64,000 nucleotides of DNA from Pogona vitticeps (lineage: Eukaryota > Chordata > Lepidosauria > Squamata > Agamidae). How positions within the stretch are numbered: position 1 is the first letter of the stretch; every line of letters starts with the position of its first letter. The notes under the pieces were generated by a model. The model had not been told where the DNA came from. It saw only the letters and a program-made list of their open reading frames with translations, and searched no databases. The translations under genes and the position numbers were made by a program. Of the stretch, positions 31,002-43,182 are shown piece by piece. Where the stretch lies: positions 158,170,001 to 158,234,000 of the forward strand of contig NC_135787.1 of the NCBI RefSeq assembly GCF_051106095.1. The letters are read 5' to 3'.

Positions 31002-34000
31002 CTTTGAAACAAATCAAAAGAAACACAGATGTGTTTTATCTCATGTAATTACTGAACATTAAAACTTTGCTCTAACTAGGTCACACTGCCAGCATTATCC
31101 ACACAGCATGTTACATTTATTGCTTTCCTGGGGCTATAACCTATATTCTATTTTACTATGATAATCCATGGAGACATTGATTCATTATTTTTAGTCCCCT
31201 TCTAGAACTGGGATGAAGGAATAAAAGATCTGTCTGTATTAAATGAAATCTGAAGTTACACTCATATAACAGTAAATGTTACCAACACCACAGCATGCTC
31301 AATAGCACAAGGATGTCATATTTTTAAGATATTAATTGGAAGAACAGATTGCAAGATCACGTCAATTTCTCTTGCCTGTATAGCTTATCCAAATATGGGT
31401 GTATGTAGTTTCATCAAACAATTAACAACAGACATCAGCTGCTCAGTAACAAAGGTCAAGGTTCAGCCAATAAATTTTTTACCATTTTCTCCTAAGTGGG
31501 CTAAGCATCTGCACCCCCAGCAGGTTGGAAAAGGAAGTACATATACAAAACCTATTTGCATATACAGGTATATTTCCTCATTTGGTTTTGGTACATGCTT
31601 GGAAGTCAGCATTTGCATTTGTTCAAAGCATCAAGTGGTAATGGCATCTGCCATACTTTTTGATCGCTGTAACCCATTTAAATAGCTAGAGTTTATTTTA
31701 TTTAAGAACATTTTCTAATGCTGTCCTCTTTAAAAAAATCACAGTACTGTCTATAGTAAAAACAGACCTAAAGAAATGAACTGTAAAAAATAATAAAAAC
31801 TAAAATGAATAGTCATTAATTAAAAACAAGGGTAACTGACATTAGGAAACAGAAGGATACCTGGGCAGTATGATAGATTTTAGGTGGTGGTGGAAAAAGC
31901 AAAACTCTGGATCAGCCGAGGATCCTTGCAAACCCACAGAGAGCTGGAATTTGAACTTCGGTTTCCAGTCGCTAAACTTCTAAATACATTCAGTCATGTC
32001 CACTTAGTAACACTTTTCAGACTTTCCTGAAGGTCTGAAAAGAAAACTGAATGGCTGGGGAAATGGTATATAAGATCTGTGAGTTGCTTAGAACAAGTGA
32101 TGTTATGTAAGCTGAAGGGTAACAGTTAAAGTGCCTTTGGTTCTTAGTTTGTGTATGAAGTTGTTAATGGAGGCAACAAGAGTGACTGTAAAAGGCCAGA
32201 GATGCAGTCAGTCAAACATGGGCTAGGATGCATTTTAGAGCCTACACTGCTGCCATGAGCACAGCTCAGGAGCTGCTCTTTGTTGCCTCCATTGTATTAA
32301 CACAATTTTATTTGGCAATGTTGTGTAAGGAGCTATGATCGTCTACAGCCCAGAGTAGTGAGGAAGAACCCTCAGAGACTTGTTGTGATTAATTTCCTAC
32401 ACAAGATGCTCATAATTTTCTGGTAGACAGAAAAGTGGTATGACTAACGAAAATAATCTATTCCCATAATATATATGGTTTATAAATATTTTATACTATC
32501 AAACAGATGAAAAATTTCAAAAGGGGTAGATTCCTCCACAGGTTCACTGATTGGCAGTACCAGGCACCAAAAGGAATTTAGTAATTAAGACATACTATTG
32601 TTCCCCTGACAGGATTTTTGGAGTAAATGTTTGCCAATATCGGTGCAAAAATAGCTAGATGATCCAGGTGTTGTAGCCATCCAGAAAACTGGAAAACACA
32701 AACCAAACCCTCAGGACCATGTTCGTGCCCCAAGAGAGATCAGAGCCTCTTATCAGAGAAGCTAACTTGCAGACACAACTGACCTGGAAACTTCAACAGA
32801 TTAGACCTTTGATGAGAGAAGCCATTAATTATTCAGCCAGTCCTAAGACAACATAGCTTCCTTCAAGGCACAACACCTCAAAAGGACCTTCAGTGTACAG
32901 AAGGAATGCCTAAGCTGCCAAAGCCTGGTCCCCAGAGAATGACTGCTGCCTCAGAGGTCATAAGGGAGATGGCAACATAGATGAGAAAGGCCATTCTGGG
33001 TCTCTTTATCATCGGTAGGAATGCTCAGCTGCCCAGATTTGTCTTATATTAGACATGGGAACCATGTTCACTGACTCCATGTCAGCAAGTTGGCCCAAAA
33101 GCCAACTCTACACTTTTCCTTGTCTACTTTTCCTTCACAAGACAGTCAAAAATAACAGAAAAAAGGTATCATCCTGATAACTTCAGAGTAGCCAAGATGC
33201 TCTTAGTTTTCCATTCTCATAGCCCTGTAAACAACAATGATGAAAACTGTTACCCTACCAATGAGACCAGCCCTGCCCACCAGAGCTCAATATAACACAA
33301 GAATCCAGGTTCCTCAAGCTGTCTGCTTGGAGTTTGAGCATAGACTGCCAGTAAAGCATGGCTACTCCTCAGAGGTGGCTGATGCCACGCTGGCTTCCAG
33401 GATGCCATCTACTAAAAAGCCAGAACTGAAAGCTCTCCTTTGATTGCTGCCATAAGGGATCCCTGGGAATGGGAGTCAGAGAAGTACTAGAATTTCCCTA
33501 GGAGGGCTTGTTACGAGGCCTCAAGTGGGCTAATTCCAAGAGACAGATGTCAATCCTAGTTTTGGTGTTGGAGGACACCAGTAAGAGCCTCCTGACCTCA
33601 CAACTTGCACTTTGGTTGTTAAGTAAAGGCAGCTGCTCTAATCATACCCAATTTGCTGGTCCTCTAAGTGGAGCCTGAATATGGTCCTCACAACCATAGT
33701 CAGATCTCCCTTTGAGACACTGGGATCTACACCAATTAAAATACTTCCCCTCACAATACATTCCTGGTGATTGTTGCTCCCACCAGCAGGCATTCAAGTG
33801 AGAAGCCCCGTCAATGAAAGGCAATTTATTTGGCTTTCATAGATTTAAAAAAATGGCCCTGAGAGCAGATCCTTCTCTTCATGAATAAGGCAATTTCAGT
33901 TTTCCACAGGGCAAGAATTCCCCTCCTCCTGCCCTTGTCCTGTGCCCCACAGGAGCAGCAGCAGTCTTTATACCCGACAAGCATGGAGGTTTTAAATGGA

Positions 34001-34392
34001 TAGAGTTAGCTCCACCAGACAAACTAGCATTCCCTTTCTGTACTACAATATACTGTCCATGGGTGGGAGACAATAGTCTCTTCTGATGCCAACCTGTCTA
34101 CTACTTACATCAGGGTGAAACACTTTGCCTTGCATCCTATAGGAGGGTTAATAACAGAAAGAGACAGTTTTCTCAGAGGTGGTGCTATGTCCCATGAAGC
34201 ACTGGTGGCCCCCTTTCTGTCTTTCAGTGGTTACCAAAGGTGGTGTTTTATCTGTGGTCTCTTCATTTGTTGAATTTTATTATTTCAATATTTATTAATT
34301 TAACCATATACTTAATTAATTTATTATAGCTTATGATTTGGTAATTTCAAATATGGTTTTAAAGTGTTAAGTTGTCCTCTCATGGTGAAGAC
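31002..34392 (-). other. ANKS1B: ANKS1B intron; possible SINE piece near 31866-31990
   Basis: Intron sequence. On the minus strand 31990-31866 has GTTCAAATTCCAGC and AGTTTAGCGACTGG, resembling a decayed tRNA-type SINE. The stretch 32540-34090 is less AT-rich with several short open frames, but none resembles a known protein to me. Confidence 0.4.
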
Positions 34393-34728
34393 TACCATCC
34401 AACCTGAACATACCTCCAATCTCATCTGATTTTAGAAGCTAAGTGGGGTTGGATCTGATTAGTACTTGGATGGGAGACTATCAGGGAATACTAGGAATCT
34501 CCAGATAGGGCTAGAACAGAATACTGTCGGAAAACACAGAGCCATTGCAAGTCAGAATTGACAATATTGGGCTAGTCTCAGTATGACTCTGTGTAAAACT
34601 GCTTCCTCTGTTCCTCTAATTCATATAGGATGGATCGATGGAGTCTTCACCTAATACTGCTTTGAGTCCTTTTTAAGGAAAAAGGCAGGATAGAAATATT
34701 TTAAATAAATAAAAATAAATAAAGAACT
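34393..34728 (+). mobile_element. 5S-rRNA-derived SINE with L2-like tail
   Basis: 34393-34497 follows 5S rRNA along its length: AATCTCATCTGATTTTAGAAG, GAAGCTAAGTGGGGTTGG and TTAGTACTTGGATGGGAGAC (A box and C box of the internal promoter). A body follows, then a tail GAGTCCTTTTTAAGG...GATAGAAATATTTTAAATAA that matches L2-like ends at 43128-43182 and 50270-50945. 5S-derived SINEs are known from lizards. This copy is diverged, so it is not a 5S gene. Confidence 0.88.
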
Positions 34729-35028
34729 ATTAAATTGCATCTACAGACTTAGAAGTGCTTCTTATACAAATCGCAGTGGGGAAAATAAGCAACTTTAGCA
34801 CCGTTAGGCTAGCCTTCAAGAATGTCTTAAATACATGAATTTGCAAGTTGTAAAATGTGTCCAATAGTAGGCAATATATTGAATTTCCAGAAATCTCACC
34901 CTTTGGATTAGAGCCAGTGCAACATATGTCAAGTAAATACCTCTCTTAATCATAAATTTACATCAAGATGAAGACTAAGCAGCAAGAAACTTTGTCTGTG
35001 AATTATATATTGCACATTCCTTACTCAC

Positions 35029-35196
35029 CACAGATTTTCGAATGCTAACACGTGGTTTGGGAATTGGTTTTGTAGGTTTATTATCAAAGCTTTCAGGAAG
35101 AGTTGAAGAATGGCCTCCTTTTCGTGCTTGAAGTGCTAACTGGTAGGCTACCTCAAATGCCTGTCCCAATGTGAGAATTATTTCATAGGCTAAATT
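35029..35196 (-). CDS. ANKS1B: ANKS1B coding exon (PTB end and linker)
   Basis: 56 codons, phase 0, [20 protein letters not shown] to [11 protein letters not shown], between TTCCAG and GTGAGT. The first part is the C-terminal helix of the PTB domain. The proline- and lysine-rich [15 protein letters not shown] stretch follows. It differs from human at about two or three positions by memory. Confidence 0.97.
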
Positions 35197-35721
35197 CTGG
35201 AACAGCAACAAATAATAGCATTAAAACTATAGTTAGCCTGGACATACGTCTCAGAACACAGAATATGCCACATGTAGAACAGTATTATTTCTGGAAAGGG
35301 CTATAGAAGTGACTTTTAATACCTATTAATACCTTTTTATTCATGCATAATCTTTGCAGACTACATAACTGACTGAACACATCCCAAACATGCACCCAGT
35401 ATGTTCAGAGTGTGAACATCAGTCATTCATTGCGCATGGAGCCTGTGATCCAGAAAACAACAGGGCAAAGAACAAGCATAAAATTCTGCAAACCATGTAC
35501 AACATATTTTGCCAAGTTTTATTATGAGCCTGCAGAACAGCCACTTAATTAATTTGAAATCTGTTATCTGCTTTATATTGATTAAATGGCTGATCGAGGG
35601 GGGATGGATTGGCTCATTAATAATAAGCAGTTTTCCAGTTTTGGGGAAAATATCTTGATTCATGTCCGAGTCAATTTAAAATGAATAGGGAAGTCAAATA
35701 CTGCTACAAGCATCTGGAATA
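35197..35721 (-). other. ANKS1B: ANKS1B intron, no recognised feature
   Basis: AT-rich intron without repeat or coding signal up to the MITE at 35722. Confidence 0.4.
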
Positions 35722-35945
35722 CAGTGGTGCCTCGCAAAACAAATGTAATTCGCGCTGTCTTGCGAAATTTTCATCTTGCGAAAAGCGGTTTCCCATAGGA
35801 ACGCATGTGCTTTGCAAGAAAACATTCGTCTTGCGAAGCACAGCCATAAAAGAAGCCATCTTGCAAGGCGCCACAGTGATCGCAAAAACCATTCGTCTTG
35901 CGGGTTTTTTGTCCCACGAGGCGTTTGTCTTGCGAGGCACCACTG
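35722..35945. mobile_element. Tigger-like MITE, 224 bp
   Basis: The inverted ends are CAGTGGTGCCTCGCAAAAC and TCTTGCGAGGCACCACTG, with TA on both sides. TCTTGCGA and its complement recur about eight times inside. TTTCCCATAGGAACGCATG is shared in form with the copy at 13711. No transposase. Confidence 0.9.
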
Positions 35946-36384
35946 TATGTGGAATTCTTAATTGCCTATTTAGGAATACTACTGAATTATTTGTTTCAGT
36001 GAAACAGACATATTTTAGAAGTCCTACTAGTCAGGATGGTATTTGTCTTCAGTATTGTACCAACACAAGCCCATCTGATTGAGTTCTCACTGGTAATGAA
36101 ATACGAGGACCAGATCCAAAATGACATCTTAAATCCAAACTTATTTTTAAGTCAGAGGGAAAATAAGTTTGTTTATAGCAATTTCACATGTTGGAATAAT
36201 TAGTAAGTTAGAACCATCTAGGCAGATGCCCAAGTCAGTCCTGAGGAACATTAATCATAGGTGAAATTGCACTAACAAATATAATGCCTTAACTCTGATT
36301 AACTTTCCTACTCCAAATATCGTCCACATCACCCAACGGCAAAGAAAAAAAGAAATCACATAGCAAAATTCTTTATAGACTGAC

Positions 36385-36522
36385 CACATCAAAGGCTGTG
36401 AACACATGGCAGTAATGGTGATTTGTCTTCAAGTCTTTTGTGATGTAAGCAAAGGTAGAGAGGTCTTCAGGGTCTTGTGCAGCACAGGAAATGTTACGAA
36501 TCTCATGTTCAGCAATAATATT
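36385..36522 (-). CDS. ANKS1B: ANKS1B coding exon (PTB domain core)
   Basis: 46 codons, phase 0, [20 protein letters not shown] to [10 protein letters not shown], with TTTTAG-like (ATTTAG) acceptor and GTCAGT donor. It contains the PTB strand-turn [20 protein letters not shown] and HHYCHVFTA, hallmark PTB sequences. It is nearly identical to human. Confidence 0.97.
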
Positions 36523-39044
36523 CTAAATGCAAGGGGAAAATAAATTGTAATGTTAACATGTGTATAGAAACAGCCCAATAAACAGTTATTTACCTACAAT
36601 GTAATAGACATTTTGGACAACGAGAGATAAATACTAGAGTATTTCATAGTAATTATAGACTGGGTTACCAATGCAAACCTTATTAATATCAGTCCAATCG
36701 GTAACATACTAGCCAAATATTTAAGGATTAGTTTCTGCACTTAAATTCAGCTGTAAGTAGAAAATGGTACATTTCAAAGTCCAATCAATCATTGTACTCC
36801 CAAGTGTGCAAATTTAGGATTGGAACCACAATTTACAATCTTACTGTATCTGATAATGGCGATTACTAAAGATTAATGAAAGTAGTTTTTCCATGTTTGC
36901 GCATGAACTGGTAACTCTCCACAATCCTGACAGTTCTGCAGATGGAATAGGATGTGGGGATCACTGTGGATCATGAGCTCTATAAAGAACAAAGGTGTCT
37001 TGTATTTATTCCTGCTGAAAATTTGTTTTTGCTTTTATTTAATATTTAAAATAAATACATTGTATAAATATTTGAAACAAATAACCAATAACATTTACAT
37101 TTCAATAAATGAGCATTTTCCCCCCTTTAGATAGAAAGAGGAAACCTTTTCCCAATTCCTTGTGAAAGATCTATCCTGCTAGAAGAGTGAGTGACACCAA
37201 TAGGTACTTTCTGAGGTTCTCTAATTAAGAATAAGGATTATTAATATAGGAAGAAACATGAGAACTCATCTCAGTTTAAAGTGCAAAAACTTTCTGGCAA
37301 CAAGCATGTGGAGAAATTAAATGAGTTGTAAGACGCTGTTTAGATTAGTATAACTGGAAAGGAAAGACATAAACCTAAAAAGAAAGGATGTATACTTCCA
37401 ATACCTTCATCTTTCATAAACATTATTTCAAGTAACAGCCATGAATACCCTGTTTTGTTTAGGCTAAGAAAGTAACAGCAGAAAGAATGCTGTACATTAC
37501 TATAATCCATAACTGGCCCTGCAGGATTGAAACACATATGATTTTAGCTAAAGTGGTTCTTAATCAGATAATTAAAGCTTATTGTTGGAATCAGGATGGT
37601 CGTCTATGTTCAGCCATCCCTGTACTATGTTTAATCTCTTTCCAATGATAAATCAATTCTGAGGGACTTTCTTGACAGATATAAATACTCAAGAAAACTC
37701 ATTCAAACATTATTTTAGCCATCTATTTTAACAACGAATAGTGCAGGCTGTCACAATTTGAATCCATGGACTTGTTTTACAGGAAAAATAGTAAAAACAA
37801 CATCCCACAATTAAATCCTTTTATCTCAAATGGTTGGAACATTTTTTAAGCTATTATTTCTGCATAAAGCATTCTCTTCAGAGAACCACAATCAAATTAA
37901 TGATTATGCCTTAATAAGCACTAATTTGTAAAGATCTTTAAACTCAGTAATGTTTAATATCCATTCAATTTTATGCTACTTTGGGCAAAACCCGATACTA
38001 TTTCTCCATTTTAATAGCTTTGTTCTTATTCTCAGAACTGCTGAATAAAAAAAAAAACAGATTGCTATCACATCAACAGTGATACTAAAATGGAGGCATC
38101 CAGTTTCCTATAAATAAAAGTAAAAGTATTGCCGAAGGGGATAGACTATGTTAACAGTGCTGTTAATGAACAAATGAGATTTTCAGAATTACACTTCTCT
38201 AATTCTCAGAAGGCATTAGAACTAGAAAGAATACTTGCATAAAACTAGAAGCTGGATTTAAAACTCATTTGACTACATAGTTTTAATGTATATTTTAAAG
38301 TGAGCTCTGGTTCACAAAAAGGTCTGCTAGAATTTGAGATCTCTCAAGGGACTGTGGCACACTTTTGTTATTAATTTACAGTATTTCTAGTTCCCTGTAT
38401 GAAAGTGGCAATTCTCAAGGGAAACTGTAAAGGCTTCAGTTCAGATCTTGGAACTAGGTCAAATAGCTTAATAGTTAACTCTTATTTTATTTTTTAAAAA
38501 GCAAGAAAAAATCAGTGTCATTTCCAATTCCGATAAACATGTCACAAAATTCCATCAAATTTACAAGTTATTTCAATAAAAGCAATTAAGCGACTGGCCA
38601 GTGTTGATCCAATGAGAGGTAATATTAAATCTCAGTGCAATTAGTTTATGTTAGTGGAATGCAAGTTGTTATTCATTTTTTGCAGGAGATACAAATTTTT
38701 AAATCAACTTTTCATGCAGCTTTTCATGAGAAGTGACGTACCCAGTGCTAGACCTGCAGTTGCTATAGCCGTTTGCATTGTATGGATCATGACTGTGCTA
38801 ATGTTACAAGAATATGATGTTTGTGACATCAGTGGAAGAAGTGATACTAGGTGCTCATACTCTTACCATTGAAAAGATTAGAGCTTGTGTTACTCTAGCA
38901 GCCACAGAACAACCACAGCCCTAAACAGTTGGAAGAGAGGGTGGTGGTGGTAATGAGATCAGTGTGAGAACACAACAAAGTTCCATTCCTTACATTAAGC
39001 TACTGGGCCATGAATTATTTGATAGAAAGAGATATATGTTGCCA
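36523..39044 (-). other. ANKS1B: ANKS1B intron, no recognised feature
   Basis: About 2.5 kb of AT-rich intron. No exon-like match, RNA gene or repeat family was recognised. Confidence 0.4.
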
Positions 39045-39145
39045 CATATTTTAATTGATTTTAATTAATTTATTTTATTAGATTTATACCCCGACCATCC
39101 TGACCAAAGGTCTACTCTGGGTGGCATAGAAAGTAGATTTAATTT
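39045..39145 (-). mobile_element. L2-type LINE 3' end
   Basis: On the minus strand TGCCACCCAGAGTAGACC...GGTCGGGGTATAAATC leads into an AT-rich (AAT)-type tail. It is like 12340-12485 and the end of the L2 copy at 50806. Confidence 0.5.
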
Positions 39146-39325
39146 TATTGTAATTGTTAAGGATACTACTGAGAAACTGCTAGCTGAGCTCTCTCAAAGC
39201 AGTATAAGAATAAGATGTTTTATTACAAAATGCCAAATGAAGAGCATCTTAAAATGCTTATTAAGAGATAATTATTTGGAGATGTGAAAAAGAAAAATCA
39301 ACCTATTAAGTCAGAGATAGGTAAC

Positions 39326-39432
39326 CAAGGTCTCCAGATGTTTTTTTGGCCTACAACTTCTATCAGCCTTAAAGCTAGCATAGTCAATGGTTAGGGTTTA
39401 TAGATGTTACTGTTTAAAATTGTCTGGAGGAT
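39326..39432. repeat. Interspersed repeat with CTCCAGATG ends
   Basis: GGTCTCCAGATGTTTTTTTG, CCTACAACTTCTATCAGCC and a complementary TGTCTGGAGGATC resemble a short inverted-end repeat common in squamates. A diverged copy lies at about 59158-59268 (TTATGGGATGTATAATCCAG, CAACATCTGGGCAGCC) and a trace at 51745-51800. Confidence 0.45.
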
Positions 39433-41539
39433 CACACAACTACTTTCTTAAGAAAAGGCACATACACAAATATATTACAATAACTTCTGTCTAATGCACA
39501 TGAAAGGAATAGGCCAGTTTACATTAAAACCTGTTGGAAAATAAAACCTTATCACATTGGTCAAAGGGCTATAAATTTAATAATCAAGATCAGAAGTTTC
39601 CCAGAAGGTTTTTGAATGGTCCATCCATCATTCAAGGTCAAAAATGTGCTCTGTTTCACTTAAGGACTAATAGCCAATAACCAGTGGCCAACTGTAAATT
39701 GTAAGGAACAGCATTCATTAACTTGATTTACTCATCCTATAGTTGGAGGGTAGTCAACCTTGATTTCAGACTCCTAAATTAATGTACAGTTCAGAGCTTG
39801 TTATCTAAAAGAAAAATAGGTATTTTTACTTATGTCCAACTACTTTGAAACAATAAAAAGTCGTAGAATATGAGCTTAACTAAATGGACAACGAACTTAT
39901 GTAGGAGATGATTATAACACCATAGTATCTTTTTACATCAAAAAAAGACATGATTGTTCTGGTTTTGGAATAAGATAACTTCATAATTTTCAGAAAGAGA
40001 CAAAACATGTCAGGCGATCAGCATGTTTACAGCTGGATAAAAAACCCTGTACTTAGATTGCACCCATCTTCTTAGACTATTAAGAATAAAAATCTTTGAT
40101 TGAAATAGAAATCTTTGATTAAAAATATTCTGTCTTCCTTTAATCTATTATAATCCTAAAATTTTAAAGGTTTCCTGTTGCTAAGAAAGTTTAGCCTATG
40201 TATTTCAGATTTTGCTATTATGCTTTACTGACAGTAGTTAAGAGAACTCCAAATGCATCCTTTACTCATTCAGGTTGGTACCAAACCAGAACTGAACTCA
40301 CCTAGAGATAGTTGGGGCAATGGATTTTGGTCACCTATAGACCAGTAGTAAATCACAACTAGAGAAGGCTCACTGAATCAGTGGGGATTTGGCGAATCAA
40401 TTCTTATGTATAAGTTCCATTGATTCAATGGGCCCACATGGCACATTCCCTTATGCAGCAGTTGCCATACCCCTTTCCTGTGTGTAGCCAGTAGATGCCA
40501 AAAGGGTTTGGCTGCAGGAGCAAGGAACAACCACTTTAATAATCAGTGACATTAAAAGCAAAGAGAAATTAGGAACCACTACTGCGGATCCAGGCTCTAG
40601 AACATATGAAAGTAAATTAGTTGGGCCTCTGGCTTTATTTATTTTATTTATTTACAGTATTTTTTTAGCCGCACCATTACCAGTGGCTTTCTTCTGAGTA
40701 CATCCAAAGAATGGGCTGGAAGGTTTGTAATTTACCACAGCTACCTGCAGTTAACGTACAGGGTGCCAGACCACCTCTGAGGTGTGCAATCTGGCACATG
40801 ACCAAAAGAGGGCAGTTCATTACCTATGGTAATATGAGAATTATGAGAATTCTTATGATAATTCCTATAGGATTCTGCTGACTACGTGGTTCTGAGAATA
40901 GGTGGAATGTAAAGACAGAGAGCAACACTGAAAGGGAACTGCAGAAATCAGGTAGCCAGAAATACAAGCTAAAGGACAGCAGTGCTTCAATAGGCAAGCA
41001 TTTATAGAGCCAGAATGGAAAGAGGGCCTGTTACAAAGGTGTGTCATGCACAGAGAAAATTTTGTTGTCACTCCCTTATTTTCTGCTAAGTAATGTGAAA
41101 TCGGATAACAAGCAGAAACAACTAACACTGGCTACTCCTCCTGTAGAAGCTGACCTGGTCTTTGATGGATCAATGCTAACACTGAAAGAGCGAGAACGTG
41201 AGCTCCTTCCTTGTTATCTAAGGCATCTTCCATTATTCACATTTAAGTAGTTCTCAGGGTCCCAGAAATGCTAAGAAAACTCTGTAAATATCCTGCCATT
41301 TCTTGGTGTTCTGCAACTACCTCATGTGAAGGAGAACATTTCATATGAATGGAGGTAATTCTGCTGCTAGAAAGGATGGAACTTACAACAGAAAAAAAGT
41401 ATTATCATTTGTAAGAAATATGTCTTGGAAAGCCTGGAAATATATAGAATTGAAACACTCAATGAACAGCACAGGAAAGGATGCCTATGAATATGGAGCA
41501 GCTTTGTTATAAATATCCGAGTAATCGAGTCAAACATAC
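39433..41539 (-). other. ANKS1B: ANKS1B intron, no recognised feature
   Basis: Intron with a short (ATTT)n tract at 40636-40665, otherwise nothing recognised. Confidence 0.4.
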
Positions 41540-41626
41540 CTTATTTGTTGCATCAATAAACTTTACTCCCTTATAAGAGACTGATAAAACAATGGTAGGG
41601 ACTTTCTTCATTTGTTCTGTTGACTT
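41540..41626 (-). CDS. ANKS1B: ANKS1B coding exon (PTB domain)
   Basis: 29 codons, phase 0, KSTEQMKKVPTIVLSVSYKG to VKFIDATNK, with TTTCAG and GTATGT sites. It encodes PTB strands leading into the next exon. I recall some human ANKS1B forms carrying four extra residues (ANCQ) just before KST; I saw no such microexon in the 2.8-kb intron on the upstream side. Confidence 0.97.
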
Positions 41627-42401
41627 CTGAAATGAAAAACAAATAAGAAAAATGATGAATGTTGGTCTATAATTTTTTTCCCAACCTAGTAATGTTCTAC
41701 CTGTGTCTATATGGAAATAGGAAATAAAGGCTGATCCACATTATACATCAGAATATCCCATTTCTCAGAATAAGTGAAATTATGGAAACAGTGCAAAGGA
41801 TATGGAGAAAAGCTTTTCTTCCTATAGTAAGAAGAGAATAAAACAATTTTTTGATACTGACTAACCAGATTGTACTAATTATACTCAGTTATACTAATAG
41901 TGTTAGTTTTTTAAAAAATTCTTAATTGTTATGTAGTTAAAACCTGATGTCTTTTACAATGACCATATCTTGTCTTCAAAAGTCTCGTCACAGTAATTCT
42001 AAACAGACAGCTCCCATATACAATCAACCTATACACTGGGGCTCTAAGGAGCTAGATGTAATTAGGTTAGATGCACAAATGTCTCCAGCATGATGCATAC
42101 AGCTGCATACTAGCAAAGGAGGAAGAATAGTCTCACTCCCCTTTTGTGTACACTCAGTAAACCCAGGAACTGATGGATTATATTTTATATTCTCTGGACA
42201 ACTGAATAACTTAGACGATGGGATATAAATTCATTAAAAAATTGATATGCATTTTAAGAATATGCAACAATAAATTGCTCATAGTTGCAGGCAACTTTAT
42301 TATTGTGTATGCTAAGAGTAGACAACTGATCAAAGGTCTGTTGGTAGAAAGTTCTGCCATCATCCAGGAAAGACATTTCTATCCATAGACCTGAGCTACA
42401 G

Positions 42402-42490
42402 CAGTGCTTCCCAACGACGGACCGGTTGGGGGGCGTGGCATGCTCATGTGGATGTGGTGCGGGTCACGGACCAGAGATTGGGGGCCTCTG
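42402..42490. mobile_element. hAT-type MITE, 89 bp
   Basis: Ends CAGTGCTTCCCAAC and TTGGGGGCCTCTG, flanked by a perfect 8-bp duplication AGCTACAG (42394-42401 and 42491-42498). A very small non-autonomous hAT copy. Confidence 0.85.
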
Positions 42491-42512
42491 AGCTACAGGA
42501 TACACTCTATAT

Positions 42513-42819
42513 CAGGGGTCTCCCACCCCCGGTCCGCAGTCTTGGCCAGACTGGGGTGCAGAGAAAGATCTTCCATCCTCCCGCACACACTTCCCCTGTA
42601 CGCTGACCCGAGCCACACAAGCTCCCCCGCCCCTTCACGCATGCACACAAATGTGCATGCGCTGCATGAGCACCCCCGCCCTTCGCACATGCACATGAAT
42701 GCACGCAAAAGCAAGCCCTGCCCCTTCACGCATGTGTGCGAGGGGGTGTCCCGCCCACCTGCATGTGGACGCCGTCCTCCCCAAGGAGTCCACAGTGTCA
42801 AAAAGGTTGGAGAACACTG
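42513..42819. mobile_element. hAT-type MITE, 307 bp
   Basis: Starts CAGGGGTCTCCCACC and ends GGTTGGAGAACACTG. It is flanked by CTCTATAT and CTCTGTAG, a diverged 8-bp duplication. The interior is rich in alternating purine-pyrimidine runs (CGCATGCACAC, ACATGCACATG), like 51182-51522. Open frames across it on both strands are shadows of this repeat. Confidence 0.75.
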
Positions 42820-42954
42820 CTCTGTAGCATAAAATGTGTAGTTCTTTAGTGCAAGGATAGTCGGACAGACTGGATGCATCAATTCAGACTGGCTGAGGTT
42901 ACATCCCACTTAGTGGCACTTTGAGAGAGTCTGACCCTTGTTGCAAAATAAAGT

Positions 42955-43182
42955 ATAGATCTTTGAGTGTTATTTGTTTGATTCTTTTTAATATTTGTAT
43001 GCTTATTGTTTTAATTTTATATAAAACAATATATTTTATATTTTTAGCTTTAAATAATGAAATCCACCTTTGTATACTCATTTTTTAGCTTTCAATAGTG
43101 TCTATTACTGATGTAAGCTGCCTAGGGTCCTTTTTAAGGAGAAAGTAGGGGTAAAAATATCTGAAATAAATAAATATTTCCA
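42955..43182 (+). mobile_element. L2-type LINE 3' end
   Basis: GTAAGCTGCCTAGGGTCC, TTTTTAAGGAGAAAGTAGG and AATATCTGAAATAAATAAAT form the same tail as in the 5S-SINE at 34661-34728 and the L2 copy at 50277-50945. Confidence 0.6.

Noticed and set aside
33237-34073. Several short open frames in a less AT-rich part of an ANKS1B intron
   Set aside because: None resembles a known protein, frames are in conflict, and there are no splice sites that would join them to ANKS1B.
34393-34500. A 5S rRNA gene
   Set aside because: The similarity is clear but diverged in many positions and continues into a SINE body and tail. It is a SINE, not a functional gene.
35681-36082. 133-codon open frame
   Set aside because: It runs over the Tigger-like MITE at 35722-35945, whose repeated motif keeps frames open.
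42404-42909. Long open frames on both strands (up to 142 codons)
   Set aside because: They lie across two hAT MITEs whose GC-rich, repetitive interior keeps several frames open. No protein similarity is visible.
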